Positions 8,633 to 17,930 are shown, counted from the stretch's first letter. The stretch: 62,710 bases of DNA from Clostridium homopropionicum DSM 5847 (GCF_001263795.1 NZ_LHUR01000015.1:1-62710); one strand, 5' to 3'. Notes: generated by a model not told the origin, from the sequence alone. Numbers and translations are program-made.

Positions 8633-10372
8633 TCAAACTTTAAATCCAGAGGTTAGTTCTGTTAGTCTCTTAGCCATTTCTGATAACTGCTCTGTTGTAG
8701 TTTCTATTTCTGTCATAGTTGTAAGCTGTTCTTCTATACCGGTACTTATATTTTCTGTACCCTCAGCTACTTCATTTGATGTTGTTGCTAAGTTACTTAT
8801 AGCCTTTTCCATTTCTTTAGTGCTCTTAGCTTGTCTATCATTAGCGTCGTCAATTTGCTCTATTTCATTTACTATGTTTTGAATATTGTCGATTATATTT
8901 TTTATGCTTTCTCCTACTTCAGAAGCAATGTTTACTCCAAGAGATACTTTTTCTTCAACATGATTTACTGATGTTACTGTAGAAGCTGATTTTAGCTGAT
9001 TTTCTTTAACAAGCTCTGAAATTTGTCTTGCAGCGTTATTACTTTCATCAGCAAGCTTTCTAATCTCATCTGCCACTACACTAAAACCTCTGCCTGCTTC
9101 ACCAGCACGAGCAGCTTCTATGGCAGCATTTAGAGCTAATAAATTTGTCTGTTCTGATATAGAGGTTATTATTTGAATAATATCTCCTATTTTTCTTGAA
9201 GATTCATCTAGTTCATTTATCATTGATGACACTTCTTTTGATGAAGAGGCTATTTCTGTTATTGAATCAATTACTTCAGAAATCTTTTCTGATCCATCTT
9301 CTGCTGCTTCTTTTGCCTTCTTACTGTTAACTGCAGTGTTTCTGCTAGCGCTTGCAGTGGATTCAGAAAAATTCGCCATTTCTTGAAGACTTGCAGTAGT
9401 CTCTTCAGTTACTGCAGCACCTTCTGAGGTACTTGAAGCTATCTCAACAATAGTATTTGATATATCTTCTAGAGACTGTGTAGTAGATGCTGTTGCTGTA
9501 CTTAGCTGCTCACTTGAAGAAGCTATGGTTTCAGCTGAAGTTGCTACCTCCCTAATAATTCCTTGAAGTTTTTCTATAAATAAGTCAAAGCTTCTACTTA
9601 AGTCTCCAATTTCATCTTTACTTTCATATCCTATTCTTTGAGTTAAGTCTCCGCCGTTGTTCGAAATTTCCTTTAGCTTATTTGTAACACTTTTGACTGG
9701 GGATATAATGGATTTTGTTATTATTACTGATAAAATTAATGTAATTGCAGCACATATTGAAATTAGAGAAATAATTGCAATTATTGTTTGTTTATAAACA
9801 GCTTTACTTTCATCATAGGTTGTTTTCGCATTAGCTACCTGTTTATCGATTATCTTATCAAAAACTTCAACGAAAGCTTTTTTTGCTGTATCATAATTTA
9901 CCATTTCAGTTGGTGCACTTCCTTGGGATGCTCCAGCTGTTGCTTGACTTCCTCCCACTACTTTTGTAGTACCTACTCCATTTGCTTTTATAAAGGCATC
10001 TTTAGCTGCTATAAAATTATTAAAGCTTTCAATTAATGTCTTATACTCCTCATTATTTTTGTATTCCGATATTTTTTCTGTTACAGAAGCTGCCCTAGCT
10101 TCTATATCTTCTTGAATAGGCTTTTTTACACTGTCATCACTACCTGCATCCATTAGTGAATTTGACTGTGACCTTATGTATTCTACATCTGACACTATAC
10201 TTTGAAGCTTAACAATTGGAACTAACCTAGAATCATTCAATTCCAAGAGTTTTGAATTTACAGTAGATAATTGTTTAATGGACGCTGCCCCTATTACAGC
10301 AAGGAAAATAAAAAAGCTTAATGAAAGTACCGTTATTTTTACCGAAAGTCTCATATTCCTAATTAAATTCAT
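8633..10372 (-). CDS. methyl-accepting chemotaxis protein
   Basis: 579 residues: a transmembrane helix near the N-terminus, a four-helix-bundle ligand domain, a second transmembrane helix near 195-215, a HAMP domain, and a long signalling hairpin with the conserved tip [19 protein letters not shown]. The ligand domain carries a Gly/Ser/Ala-rich insert around [12 protein letters not shown], probably a flexible loop. A sigma-A-like promoter lies just upstream. It is separated from the kinase genes by an inverted repeat, so it is likely its own transcript. Confidence 0.92.
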   Translation of the reverse strand: MNLIRNMRLSVKITVLSLSFFIFLAVIGAASIKQLSTVNSKLLELNDSRLVPIVKLQSIVSDVEYIRSQSNSLMDAGSDDSVKKPIQEDIEARAASVTEKISEYKNNEEYKTLIESFNNFIAAKDAFIKANGVGTTKVVGGSQATAGASQGSAPTEMVNYDTAKKAFVEVFDKIIDKQVANAKTTYDESKAVYKQTIIAIISLISICAAITLILSVIITKSIISPVKSVTNKLKEISNNGGDLTQRIGYESKDEIGDLSRSFDLFIEKLQGIIREVATSAETIASSSEQLSTATASTTQSLEDISNTIVEIASSTSEGAAVTEETTASLQEMANFSESTASASRNTAVNSKKAKEAAEDGSEKISEVIDSITEIASSSKEVSSMINELDESSRKIGDIIQIITSISEQTNLLALNAAIEAARAGEAGRGFSVVADEIRKLADESNNAARQISELVKENQLKSASTVTSVNHVEEKVSLGVNIASEVGESIKNIIDNIQNIVNEIEQIDDANDRQAKSTKEMEKAISNLATTSNEVAEGTENISTGIEEQLTTMTEIETTTEQLSEMAKRLTELTSGFKV

Positions 10373-10410
10373 ATATTTACCCCCTGTTTATCCTATTTAA
10401 ATAATACTAT

Positions 10411-10439
10411 ATATTACTAAGGTGACACTTTAATGACAA
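10411..10439 (-). promoter_or_regulatory. sigma-A-type promoter for the chemoreceptor gene
   Basis: On the minus strand TTGTCA and TAATAT are separated by 17 bp, with the start codon about 40 nt further on. Confidence 0.5.
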
Positions 10440-10473
10440 GGTTGTGAATAAAGTGTAAACGCGCTAACTATAA

Positions 10474-10512
10474 TAAAAAAACACCTGTTTTGGGCCATAT
10501 CGCCTACAGGTG
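10474..10512 (-). terminator. terminator of the sigma/anti-sigma operon
   Basis: Read on the minus strand, CACCTGT pairs with ACAGGTG around an inner GGCGATATGGCC-like stem, followed by seven T residues. It lies about 30 nt beyond the anti-sigma stop codon. Confidence 0.75.
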
Positions 10513-10543
10513 AAGGAATATTTATCCTTTATAAATATACAAT

Positions 10544-11851
10544 TTAATCCACTGGTATTTCTATTACTTGATTATACTCCTTGTTATACATAATACCCTT
10601 GATTACTAATTTCTTATCCTTTCCTGTTCCTTTGAAATCTAGAGTTCTTGTATGAATAATTGTGCCGTTTAACTTTTTATCATGATTTGTTGATGTAGTT
10701 TTATCTAGTTCTACCTTTTTACCATCAATCATCATATAAACTTTTGATAGAATTACATCCTCTTCAGTTGTGATCGTAACTAAGGTGTTTCCAGATTGTT
10801 CATTAATATCATTGATTACAATTTCTTTTTCTAAAACTTTTATTATTTTATCCTTTTCTTTATCTTTTAGTTCTATCTCTTCATCTACAGTATTATTTGT
10901 TCCTAAATTCACAAGTTTAATTTCTAAGGTTTTTAGATTCTGAGGCAGAGCATCATATTTCCTATTAAAAGTTATACCATTATAGCTTGTGCTAGTACCT
11001 CCACTTTGTTCTTCCACCTCTTTTCCGTTTGCAATAAGCTTAATTTCTATGCCTGTTGTTCTAAAGCCTTCACCCTTTATTTCATCCATTGCAAGTTGGA
11101 ATATATTCTGAACTGTTCCGTCAATTCGAGTGGAAGTTGGTGATGCAACTATAGATTTAAAGCTGATTTCTCCTTGATCTATCTTGATGCTCTTATTTAT
11201 ACTCTTTTTTAATGAATGCCCCATGGCTTTATCTTTATCTAGATTAAATGTGATTTCTCCTGTTTCAAGATTGTTTCCTTCCTTCAAATTAAAGCTCCAT
11301 TTTAATTTTTTTTCGAAGAAATAAGGCTTTTCAAATTCACTCTTCCATTTTATTTCAGTTCTTTCCTCATTTGATTCACCTTGACCACTCTTCATATAAT
11401 GACTTCCACCTATTCCTTCAATACTTGTTATAGCTCCTAAATCAACTTTATCTACATCTCCTTTTGGACTATTGATAGTGTAAAAAAGTAAAAGCTGATT
11501 GTCATCCAGCATAACTCCATCTAATGTAACTTTAACCCCATTCTTAAAAGTATAGCTTTTATCAATGATTTGCCCTTTTCCTGCTTCATTTAGCTTCTTT
11601 AATGTTCCGTTCATTACTCCATCATAGCCCATGAGTCTTTTCCCATAAAAAGCTAGAGTGTCCATGTTGTATCCTAAAAATATACTGGCAATAATTATAG
11701 ATGCAATTTTAACCTTCCAATTAAATTTACTTTTCTTTTTGGGCTGCAAGTTTTCTAGTGAATTTCTCAATCTTCTTTCCAATTCCTCTGGTACCTTTAA
11801 ATTATCTATTTCTATTCTCTTATTATTAAGGATTTTTTCTACCTCACTCAT
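10544..11851 (-). CDS. anti-sigma factor-like membrane protein (DUF4179-type)
   Basis: 435 residues. A charged cytoplasmic N-terminus (about 1-45) with PEELERRLRNSL, one transmembrane helix near 48-64, then a large extracellular beta-rich domain. This arrangement, and the immediate position after an ECF sigma gene with a 4-nt overlap, match DUF4179 proteins that act as membrane anti-sigma factors. By analogy the N-terminus would hold the sigma factor until an envelope signal triggers release. The signal is unknown. Confidence 0.75.
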   Translation of the reverse strand: MSEVEKILNNKRIEIDNLKVPEELERRLRNSLENLQPKKKSKFNWKVKIASIIIASIFLGYNMDTLAFYGKRLMGYDGVMNGTLKKLNEAGKGQIIDKSYTFKNGVKVTLDGVMLDDNQLLLFYTINSPKGDVDKVDLGAITSIEGIGGSHYMKSGQGESNEERTEIKWKSEFEKPYFFEKKLKWSFNLKEGNNLETGEITFNLDKDKAMGHSLKKSINKSIKIDQGEISFKSIVASPTSTRIDGTVQNIFQLAMDEIKGEGFRTTGIEIKLIANGKEVEEQSGGTSTSYNGITFNRKYDALPQNLKTLEIKLVNLGTNNTVDEEIELKDKEKDKIIKVLEKEIVINDINEQSGNTLVTITTEEDVILSKVYMMIDGKKVELDKTTSTNHDKKLNGTIIHTRTLDFKGTGKDKKLVIKGIMYNKEYNQVIEIPVD

Positions 11852-12378
11852 ACCTCTTCACCTCCAAGGCTTTCTTTTAATTTTTTAAGTCCAATAGAAA
11901 TTCGAGATTTAACCGTTCCAATTGGGATTTTCAATATATGTGAGATGGATTCATAATCTAAATCTAAAAAATATCTCAGTTTTATCACTTCTTGATGCTT
12001 TGATTTTAATCTAGATATATAGTTTCCTATGAGGATTTCTTGATGCTTGCTTTCAATTAATTCTTCTTGCTTTTGTCTTTCTTCAACTTCTTTAATATTT
12101 TCTAGATAAATGACTCTTTTTCTTTTATTCAACATCTTCTTACAGCAATTAATTAATATAGTTTTACTCCAGCTATAAAAAGCTTCATCTCTTTTTAATC
12201 CATGTATGCTTTCATATAAAATTACAATCATGTCACTTAAGGCATCTAGTGCATCCTCTTGGTTTTTCATATATACATATGCCAGCTTATAATACTCCTG
12301 CTTTTTATCCATAATAAGCTTAATTAAAGCTTCCTTTTCCCCACTCTTTGCTTTTTTAACTAGCTCTCTAGTCTCCAC
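11848..12378 (-). CDS. ECF-type sigma-70 family RNA polymerase sigma factor
   Basis: About 176 residues with region 2 (YMKNQEDALDALSDMIVILYESI) and region 4 (HQEVIKLRYFLDLDYESISHILKIPIGTVKSRISIGLKKL), the helix-turn-helix that reads the -35 box. GTG 12378 is preferred because AGAGGTGA lies a few bases before it. The frame could also open at ATG 12429, but that codon has no ribosome site and the 17 added residues (FTGKILLYIERGEK) look like translated leader. A TTTACA-N17-TATAGA promoter-like pair lies inside that leader, which also argues against the longer form. Confidence 0.85.
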   Translation of the reverse strand: METRELVKKAKSGEKEALIKLIMDKKQEYYKLAYVYMKNQEDALDALSDMIVILYESIHGLKRDEAFYSWSKTILINCCKKMLNKRKRVIYLENIKEVEERQKQEELIESKHQEILIGNYISRLKSKHQEVIKLRYFLDLDYESISHILKIPIGTVKSRISIGLKKLKESLGGEEV

Positions 12379-12439
12379 CTTCTCACCTCTTTCTATATAT
12401 AAGAGTATTTTACCTGTAAAAAGGTTCATTTTGTATTTA

Positions 12440-12500
12440 AAAATAAAAAAATCTAGTAGAACTTTAATTTGTCCTACTAGATTTTTTTATTTTTAAATCT
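12440..12500 (-). terminator. strong terminator after the permease gene
   Basis: The arms AATCTAGTAG and CTACTAGATT sit in long A- and T-tracts, so the stem can extend through AAAAATAAAAAAATCTAGTAG. It separates the permease/CoA-transferase operon from the sigma factor gene, both on the minus strand. Confidence 0.8.
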
Positions 12501-12557
12501 CTTTTCTCAGATGGCATTCACCTTTAACACTTTAATGCATTGAATTCTCTTTTCTCC

Positions 12558-12604
12558 GGTGCCAGGCACCTTAAAGGCACCTTAATTTAAAGCACCTTAA
12601 TTTA
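12558..12604. repeat. GGTGCC palindrome with two decayed tail copies
   Basis: GGTGCCAGGCACC at 12558-12570, preceded by TTTTCTCC and followed by two partial copies of its end (GGCACCTTAA, AGCACCTTAA) up to the permease stop region. Confidence 0.85.
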
Positions 12605-12610
12605 TTATTA

Positions 12611-13981
12611 CTATGCTACTTCTTTTTCTTGATCGAAGATTACCACGTCTAGTTCAGGTTTATTTCCTAAATTAACAAGTATGCAAAGTATTATACCAGA
12701 GGCAAGTCCCCAAGCTGCTCCTCTTGTCGCAACTATGGCTGCCATAACTCCTGCAATTCCTAGATCATTAAATGTACGTGCTTTCATAACACCAACTCTT
12801 ATGGATACATATCCTTGAATTAACATTGTAGAAGCAAGAGCAATACCAAGAATTGGTTTTACAAGAGTAACTATTGGTAGTATGAAGTATCCTGTAAGTG
12901 TACCATATCTAAAGGAAGCTGCTCCTCCATTTATTGAATCCATTGCTTCTCTTCCATGTTTAAATCTTTCACATACAACAACTTGCATTGCTGCCCATAA
13001 TGGTCCACACATTGTTATATCTGGTCCAATTATTGACATTATCATGTTACGTAATCCAAATATTATATGAGTTCTATTTGGGTTGTAATCAATCTTTTCA
13101 TCTGGTCTATCTTTAGCAGCATCTTCTAGTAAAGCTTGAGATTGAATCATATCACCGAATAATATTATATATGCAGATATAACCATAGGAATAGATTTTA
13201 CGAACATACTAGCTTTAGGGAAAGGTAGGTTACCGAATATTGTCCATTCTGACCACAAGCCTACAAAATCTGGTTTAGTTATTCCCCATTCTATTACTGG
13301 CCAGCTTGTTTCCTTAAGTATAGGTCCTAAAACTACTGCTAAAAGTACTATTGGTAGTATTCCTAAATCTGAAATTACTTTTAAAACTTTATTATTGCTT
13401 CTGATACTCTTAAAATGATTTGAGAATAATAAATAAAATGCTAAACCTACACATATCATTATTGATTTTGGGAATGTATCAAAACGTGCACCTTTTACGA
13501 ATATTACATTTACAGCTGCAATACCAGATCCAATTATAATACCAGATTGCATTGCATTAGGTACGATGGAAACTATTCTTTTACCTAATCCAGTAATTCC
13601 AAGGAAGAATGCTAAACCTCCAAGCATTAATTCAAAGGCTATAAGTGCCTGCATTCTTTCAGGTCCAATTTGATAGTCGCTTACATATAACATAAGTAGC
13701 GGTATGGCCGGGGTAACCCATCCTGGTATAACTGGATCCCCTAGGAATACATGGGTAGTATATAGAATACCGTTTAAGATAACAACAGCAATTGCTATTT
13801 CAAAAGGCATACCTAAATATTCTGTAAGCATAGGAATAGCACCTAAGCATACTGCGCACATTAACAAACCTTGAATATAGTCTGCTGCTTCAAACCTGTA
13901 GTGTACAAAAGGGATACGTATCTTAAAAGGACCTGCTGGAATGTATGGTTGTTCTTTTCCAAATTCTCTTTTTAAAGCCAT
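12611..13981 (-). CDS. multi-pass permease of the 4-hydroxybutyrate operon (NCS2-like)
   Basis: 456 residues with 10-12 hydrophobic helices, for example GLLMCAVCLGAIPMLTEYLG, SIVPNAMQSGIIIGSGIAAV and GVMAAIVATRGAAWGLASG. The helix pattern resembles NCS2/SulP-type transporters (xanthine-uracil or benzoate permeases), but I recognise no substrate signature. It is the last gene of the run dehydratase, NifU-like, Cys protein, CoA-transferase, permease, with 34 nt between it and the CoA-transferase. Import of 4-hydroxybutyrate, 4-aminobutyrate or a related C4 acid is an inference from position only. Confidence 0.65.
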   Translation of the reverse strand: MALKREFGKEQPYIPAGPFKIRIPFVHYRFEAADYIQGLLMCAVCLGAIPMLTEYLGMPFEIAIAVVILNGILYTTHVFLGDPVIPGWVTPAIPLLMLYVSDYQIGPERMQALIAFELMLGGLAFFLGITGLGKRIVSIVPNAMQSGIIIGSGIAAVNVIFVKGARFDTFPKSIMICVGLAFYLLFSNHFKSIRSNNKVLKVISDLGILPIVLLAVVLGPILKETSWPVIEWGITKPDFVGLWSEWTIFGNLPFPKASMFVKSIPMVISAYIILFGDMIQSQALLEDAAKDRPDEKIDYNPNRTHIIFGLRNMIMSIIGPDITMCGPLWAAMQVVVCERFKHGREAMDSINGGAASFRYGTLTGYFILPIVTLVKPILGIALASTMLIQGYVSIRVGVMKARTFNDLGIAGVMAAIVATRGAAWGLASGIILCILVNLGNKPELDVVIFDQEKEVA

Positions 13982-14014
13982 GATTTAACCTCCCATAATT
14001 TATATATTTTATTT

Positions 14015-15316
14015 TTACCAAAATTTGCAACTAAATCTTTTTTCAAATTCCACCATTAGATCATTTCTAAAATCTGGATGAGCAATATTTATTAAAGCCC
14101 TTGCTCTCTCCTTTAGGGTTTTACCCTTAAGCTTTGCTATTCCATATTCTGTAACTATATAATCAACGTCATTTCTTCCTGTAGTAACTGCGGCACCTTC
14201 ATCTAATATAGGTACTATTTTTGAAACCTTTCCCTTTGCAGCAGTAGAAGGCATAGCAATAATTGATTTACCATCTTTGCACATATTTGCACCTCTTACG
14301 AAATCAACTTGTCCACCAACTCCGCTTATTTGGGTTAGTCCTACACATTCTGAAGATACTTGACCCATTAAATCAACTTGGACGCAAGAATTTATTGATA
14401 CCATTTTAGAATTTTGCATTATAACTCTTGGATCATTAACATAATTTACTGGATACATTTCAACCATTGGATTATTATCAATGAAATCATAAAGTCTTTT
14501 AGTACCCATTAGAAATGTTACTATTATTTTTCCTGGATGAATTGATTTAGCTTTATTTGTTATTACTCCAGCTTCAACTAATTCCACAACACCATCGGAA
14601 ATCATTTCTGAATGTATTCCTAAATCTTTCTTATCCTTTAAAAATAAGAGTACTGCATCAGGAATAGCTCCTATTCCTAGTTGTAATGTTGAGCCATCTT
14701 CAACTAAAGATGCACAATTTTCTCCAATTGCTTTTTCTATTTCACCAATCTTAGGTGGATTAAGTTCTATAATTTCATGACTTGCTTCTACTATATAGTC
14801 GATATCAGAAATGTGTATAAAGGAATCTCCCATAGTTCTTGGCATTTTATCATTTACTTGTGCAATTACTATTTTTGCTGCTTCTGCTGCTGGCTTTGTA
14901 TAATCATTAGATACTCCAAAGCTAAAGAATCCATGCTCATCCATAGATGATACTTGTATAAGGGCTACATCTACAGGTAAAGTGGTTTTAAAAAGACTTG
15001 GAACTTCTGAGAAATAACAAGAGGTGAAGTCTGCTCTTCCTGATTTTACTGCATCTCTTGTGGTTCCTCCAACGAATAAGGCATTGTGTCTGAAATGTTT
15101 TTCCATTCCTGGAGCGACATATTCACCTTTACCCATAGCTACCATATGCACTATTTCTACATTTTCATAAGCTTCTTTGTTATTTACCATTGCCTTTATT
15201 AGTTCGATTGGTTCTCCTACTGCGTGTCCTGTTACGACTCTGTCATTTGATTTGATTTTTTTTACTGCTTCATCTGCTGTTACGACTTTAGACATGTAAA
15301 TTTCTTTAAGATTCAA
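14015..15316 (-). CDS. abfT: 4-hydroxybutyrate CoA-transferase (AbfT/Cat2 type)
   Basis: 433-residue class I CoA-transferase of the butyryl-CoA/4-hydroxybutyrate type. Key segments are GHAVGEP near the N-terminus, LQLGIGAIPDAVL, LGIHSEMISDG (whose Glu is the expected thioester-forming residue) and ISGVGGQVDFVRGA. It moves CoA from acetyl-CoA or butyryl-CoA to 4-hydroxybutyrate, making the substrate of the dehydratase encoded three genes upstream. The start is a TTG placed 8 nt after GGAGGA; the ATG seven codons later lacks a ribosome site. The operon context makes the 4-hydroxybutyrate specificity likely, though sequence alone cannot exclude butyrate:acetate activity. Confidence 0.88.
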   Translation of the reverse strand: MNLKEIYMSKVVTADEAVKKIKSNDRVVTGHAVGEPIELIKAMVNNKEAYENVEIVHMVAMGKGEYVAPGMEKHFRHNALFVGGTTRDAVKSGRADFTSCYFSEVPSLFKTTLPVDVALIQVSSMDEHGFFSFGVSNDYTKPAAEAAKIVIAQVNDKMPRTMGDSFIHISDIDYIVEASHEIIELNPPKIGEIEKAIGENCASLVEDGSTLQLGIGAIPDAVLLFLKDKKDLGIHSEMISDGVVELVEAGVITNKAKSIHPGKIIVTFLMGTKRLYDFIDNNPMVEMYPVNYVNDPRVIMQNSKMVSINSCVQVDLMGQVSSECVGLTQISGVGGQVDFVRGANMCKDGKSIIAMPSTAAKGKVSKIVPILDEGAAVTTGRNDVDYIVTEYGIAKLKGKTLKERARALINIAHPDFRNDLMVEFEKRFSCKFW

Positions 15317-15333
15317 GCTTATCTTCCTCCAAA

Positions 15334-15606
15334 TTATTCTTTATTAATTTTATCTAGTTGACTCAATATTTTCCTGTAATCGTTTTCAGAACTTGCAAAA
15401 ATATTTCCATTTTTAGAGTGAATATTTTCATAATTTCGGTAGCATCCAGTACATCCACATAAAATTATCACTACATCATAAATAATTTCTTGTTTATAAT
15501 TTTCAAAAACATGGTTAGAGCTTACATTCTCTTTAATTTTATCAATTAAGGCTGTTCTGTCATATCTGGGATTACATCCCCCACAATATTTAACTCCTAT
15601 CCTCAT
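15334..15606 (-). CDS. small cysteine protein with CGGCNPRYDR motif
   Basis: 90 residues. It begins MRIGVKYCGGCNPRYDR and has a second cluster CGCTGC near residue 51, six Cys in all counting the N-terminal pair, so metal or Fe-S binding is likely. It starts on the last base of the preceding stop codon (TAATG), showing tight coupling to the NifU-like gene. I know no function for this family. Its place between dehydratase and CoA-transferase suggests help in maturing or reducing the [4Fe-4S]/FAD dehydratase; this is inference. Confidence 0.7.
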   Translation of the reverse strand: MRIGVKYCGGCNPRYDRTALIDKIKENVSSNHVFENYKQEIIYDVVIILCGCTGCYRNYENIHSKNGNIFASSENDYRKILSQLDKINKE

Positions 15607-15893
15607 TAGGATTTATATTTATCCCCGTATAATATTTCTCTAGCCATGTCTAATAATTCTTCACTTACTTCATTTGTAAGTATAACCTTTTTTATTCCAG
15701 GTAAAGCTTCTTTAAGAGTAGTTTCAACAACATCTTCTATGGTAAATTTTGCTGAAGGACACCCACTACACTCCCCTAAAAGTCTTACTTCTACTATTCC
15801 ATTTTCCACACTTATAAGTTCAATATTACCGTAATGAGTTGCAAGCTGCGGTCTAACCATTTTTTCTAGTACTTCTTCAACTTTATTAATCAT
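15606..15893 (-). CDS. NifU C-terminal-like Fe-S scaffold protein
   Basis: 95 residues equal to the NifU C-terminal (Nfu) domain: VRLLGECSGCPSAKFTIEDVV holds the CxxC cluster-binding pair. The N-terminal NifU scaffold domain is absent, as in stand-alone Nfu proteins. It lies directly downstream of the 4-hydroxybutyryl-CoA dehydratase, which needs a [4Fe-4S] cluster, so a dedicated delivery role is plausible. A ribosome site (CGGAGTG) precedes the ATG. Confidence 0.85.
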   Translation of the reverse strand: MINKVEEVLEKMVRPQLATHYGNIELISVENGIVEVRLLGECSGCPSAKFTIEDVVETTLKEALPGIKKVILTNEVSEELLDMAREILYGDKYKS

Positions 15894-15934
15894 TTCTTCA
15901 CTCCGTTCTATTTAGATATATTTTTAGCAAATAA

Positions 15935-16083
15935 CTTATGCGTTATAGCACATCCTTGATAATGTGCTTCATCTATTTCAAATTGTGGACTGTATAAGTT
16001 TCTATTTTGGTAGGTAGTATATTCGGGTTTATTTTTAGTTCGTTTATTGCTTTATCTTATATCAAGGATGTCCTTACGCATAG
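15935..16083 (-). other. long-range hairpin in the dehydratase-NifU intergenic mRNA
   Basis: TATCAAGGATGT and its complement ACATCCTTGATA (12 bp) plus flanking ACGCAT/ATGCGT (6 bp) form an interrupted stem enclosing about 97 nt. It fills most of the 240-nt gap between the first and second genes of the operon. No riboswitch class is recognised. Confidence 0.5.
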
Positions 16084-16133
16084 TACTGAAAAAGGTATTA
16101 ATAGGGATTTATATTAATATAAATTATTGAATC

Positions 16134-17588
16134 CTATTCTTTTATTCTTGCAATTGCCTTTGCTAAAGCTTTCTTATGAGCTAAATTGCTTTGTCTTGAA
16201 ATCATTATTCTTTGTGCTTGAGGTGAACCTGCTCCATGCATAGATTCTGTTCTATATCCAACTGCTGCAGTTCCTAGTGTTATGTTTTCTATTAATCTTA
16301 AAATTCTCATTCTGTTTTCAGTTGATACTGATGCTACACCTTTTAAGTACTTTTCAATATAATGTCCAACTTCTTCACTTCTAAAATCTTTTTCTGATGG
16401 CATTGTTACCATTAATCCGCCTGCAATATCTTCTGCAAGTCTTGCTATTTCATATGGGAATCTTGTTACATTTTGCTTACATACATTTGCAAGTAAAAGG
16501 TTTATTAAATAGTTGCCTGATTCAGTTTTATGTCCTTCTGCAGAACATGCAATACCACATGCATATAAAGTTTCATTTAAGTGAGTCATTTCTATTAATT
16601 TATCTTTTATATGAGATACTTTATGAGCTCCATTGTAATCTGCTGCAAGTGCTGTAGCTCCAATTAGTACATCACCAACTCCTACTTTACATCCACCATA
16701 GCTTTGTCTGTGGTAACCTGCAAATCTTTCAACAAGCATTCCTGCAAATTCAGTTTCTCCATTTAAGAATATTCTATCGTTTGGTACAAATACATTATCG
16801 AATACAACTAGAGCTTCGTGTCCTCCATAGTTGAAGTTACCAACATCTATGTCTGCTCCTTCTTCGCTCTTTCTTGTATCACAAGATTGACGTCCCATTA
16901 TAATAGTTATTCCTTGAGAGTCAGTTGGAACTGCAAAAGATACTGCATAATCTTTATCTTCTGGTCTCATTGCTACAGTAGGCATTACTAAAACTTCGTG
17001 AGAATTTGTTATACCAGTTTGGTGAGATTTAGCACCTCTAACTACAATACCATCCTCTCTTCTTTCAACAATGTGAAGATATAAGTCAGGGTCTGCTTGT
17101 TTTGCTGGTGATAAAGCTCTATCCCCTTTAGGATCAGTCATAGCTCCATCTACAGTTAAATCGTTTTCTTGTACATAAGCCATGAATTTCTTAAATCTTT
17201 CGTGATAATTTGTGCCATATTCTTTATCAATTTCAAAAGTTGTACTGTACTCTGCATTAAAAGCATCCATACCAACACATCTTTGGAAACATGCTGCTGT
17301 CTTTTGTCCACATAGTCTTTGCATCTTAACCTTTTTAACTAGGTCTTCTGTACTTTGGTGAATGTTTGTAAACCTATTTATCTTTTCTCCTGTGATGTTT
17401 GAAACTGTTGTCATCAATTCTTCATATTCAGGTTTTTCTGCTAAATCATAAGTCATTTTAACAGAATTCATTGAAGGACGAATTATAGGATTGTCTACTA
17501 CATTCTCTATTTTCTTTCCAAACATATAAACGTTTAATTTTAGTTTTCTTAGACTTTCTACATACTGCTCGCCTGTCATCATTGCCAT
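16134..17588 (-). CDS. abfD: 4-hydroxybutyryl-CoA dehydratase / vinylacetyl-CoA delta-isomerase
   Basis: 484 residues, full length. The [4Fe-4S] ligands known from the Clostridium aminobutyricum enzyme (C99, C103, H292, C299) are present one position later: Cys100 and Cys104 in CFQRCVG, and His293 and Cys300 in HRQSYGGC. The enzyme converts 4-hydroxybutyryl-CoA to crotonyl-CoA by a ketyl-radical mechanism with FAD and the cluster, in the cytoplasm. It is the first gene of the leftward operon, preceded at 58 nt by a sigma-54 promoter. No succinate-semialdehyde or 4-hydroxybutyrate dehydrogenase gene is in the window, so the 4-hydroxybutyrate source must be encoded elsewhere or imported. Confidence 0.96.
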   Translation of the reverse strand: MAMMTGEQYVESLRKLKLNVYMFGKKIENVVDNPIIRPSMNSVKMTYDLAEKPEYEELMTTVSNITGEKINRFTNIHQSTEDLVKKVKMQRLCGQKTAACFQRCVGMDAFNAEYSTTFEIDKEYGTNYHERFKKFMAYVQENDLTVDGAMTDPKGDRALSPAKQADPDLYLHIVERREDGIVVRGAKSHQTGITNSHEVLVMPTVAMRPEDKDYAVSFAVPTDSQGITIIMGRQSCDTRKSEEGADIDVGNFNYGGHEALVVFDNVFVPNDRIFLNGETEFAGMLVERFAGYHRQSYGGCKVGVGDVLIGATALAADYNGAHKVSHIKDKLIEMTHLNETLYACGIACSAEGHKTESGNYLINLLLANVCKQNVTRFPYEIARLAEDIAGGLMVTMPSEKDFRSEEVGHYIEKYLKGVASVSTENRMRILRLIENITLGTAAVGYRTESMHGAGSPQAQRIMISRQSNLAHKKALAKAIARIKE

Positions 17589-17645
17589 TAAAAAATCATT
17601 CCTTTCAATAATTTATTATTTTATTTGTTTTACACTCTTATATAT

Positions 17646-17661
17646 AGCAACACCTGTGCCA
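17646..17661 (-). promoter_or_regulatory. sigma-54 promoter of the dehydratase operon
   Basis: The minus strand reads TGGCACAGGTGTTGCT, a full match to TGGCAC-N5-TTGCW, 58 nt before the ATG. Confidence 0.92.
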
Positions 17662-17704
17662 AAATCTAATTTTTATAATATAATATTATAATAATATACT
17701 GAAT

Positions 17705-17731
17705 ATGCTGAAAGCCTTGTATTATCAGCAT
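17705..17731. promoter_or_regulatory. dyad ATGCTGA-N13-TCAGCAT upstream of the dehydratase promoter
   Basis: Perfect 7-bp arms, 44 nt upstream of the -24 element. Its centre includes AAAGCCTTGTA (17711-17721), which also occurs upstream of the liv promoter. It could be a DNA-bending or auxiliary regulator site, or a short hairpin. Confidence 0.4.
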
Positions 17732-17898
17732 TTTCTTGAAATAATGGTATACTTAAAGTACCTATGAAAATATAAATTTATTGATTTATAGGAAATAAAA
17801 AGAATATTCATTGCATAAAAGCAACAAATATTCTTTATTATTTTTTAAATAAATTATAAATCATTGAAATACCTTACTTTCAGGACTATTTATGGTCA

Positions 17899-17930
17899 TT
17901 GCATTATTGAAACAAATTGCATCATTGCAA
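17899..17930. promoter_or_regulatory. paired enhancer sites (TTGCA-N4-TGCAA type) for the dehydratase operon
   Basis: Site 1 TTGCATTATTGAAA at 17899-17912 and site 2 TTGCATCATTGCAA at 17917-17930 start 18 bp apart, about 240 bp upstream of the sigma-54 promoter. Site 2 overlaps the end of the activator gene. A similar 18-bp-spaced pair lies upstream of the ACP operon, so these are the best candidates for the activator's binding sites. Confidence 0.65.

Noticed and set aside
11848-12429. Longer form of the ECF sigma factor starting at ATG 12429
   Set aside because: That ATG has no ribosome site and lies next to the upstream terminator, while GTG 12378 follows AGAGGTGA.
14015-17588. Complete succinate- or 4-aminobutyrate-to-crotonyl-CoA pathway
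   Set aside because: No succinate-semialdehyde dehydrogenase, 4-hydroxybutyrate dehydrogenase or aminotransferase gene is present in the window; only the CoA-transferase and dehydratase steps are.
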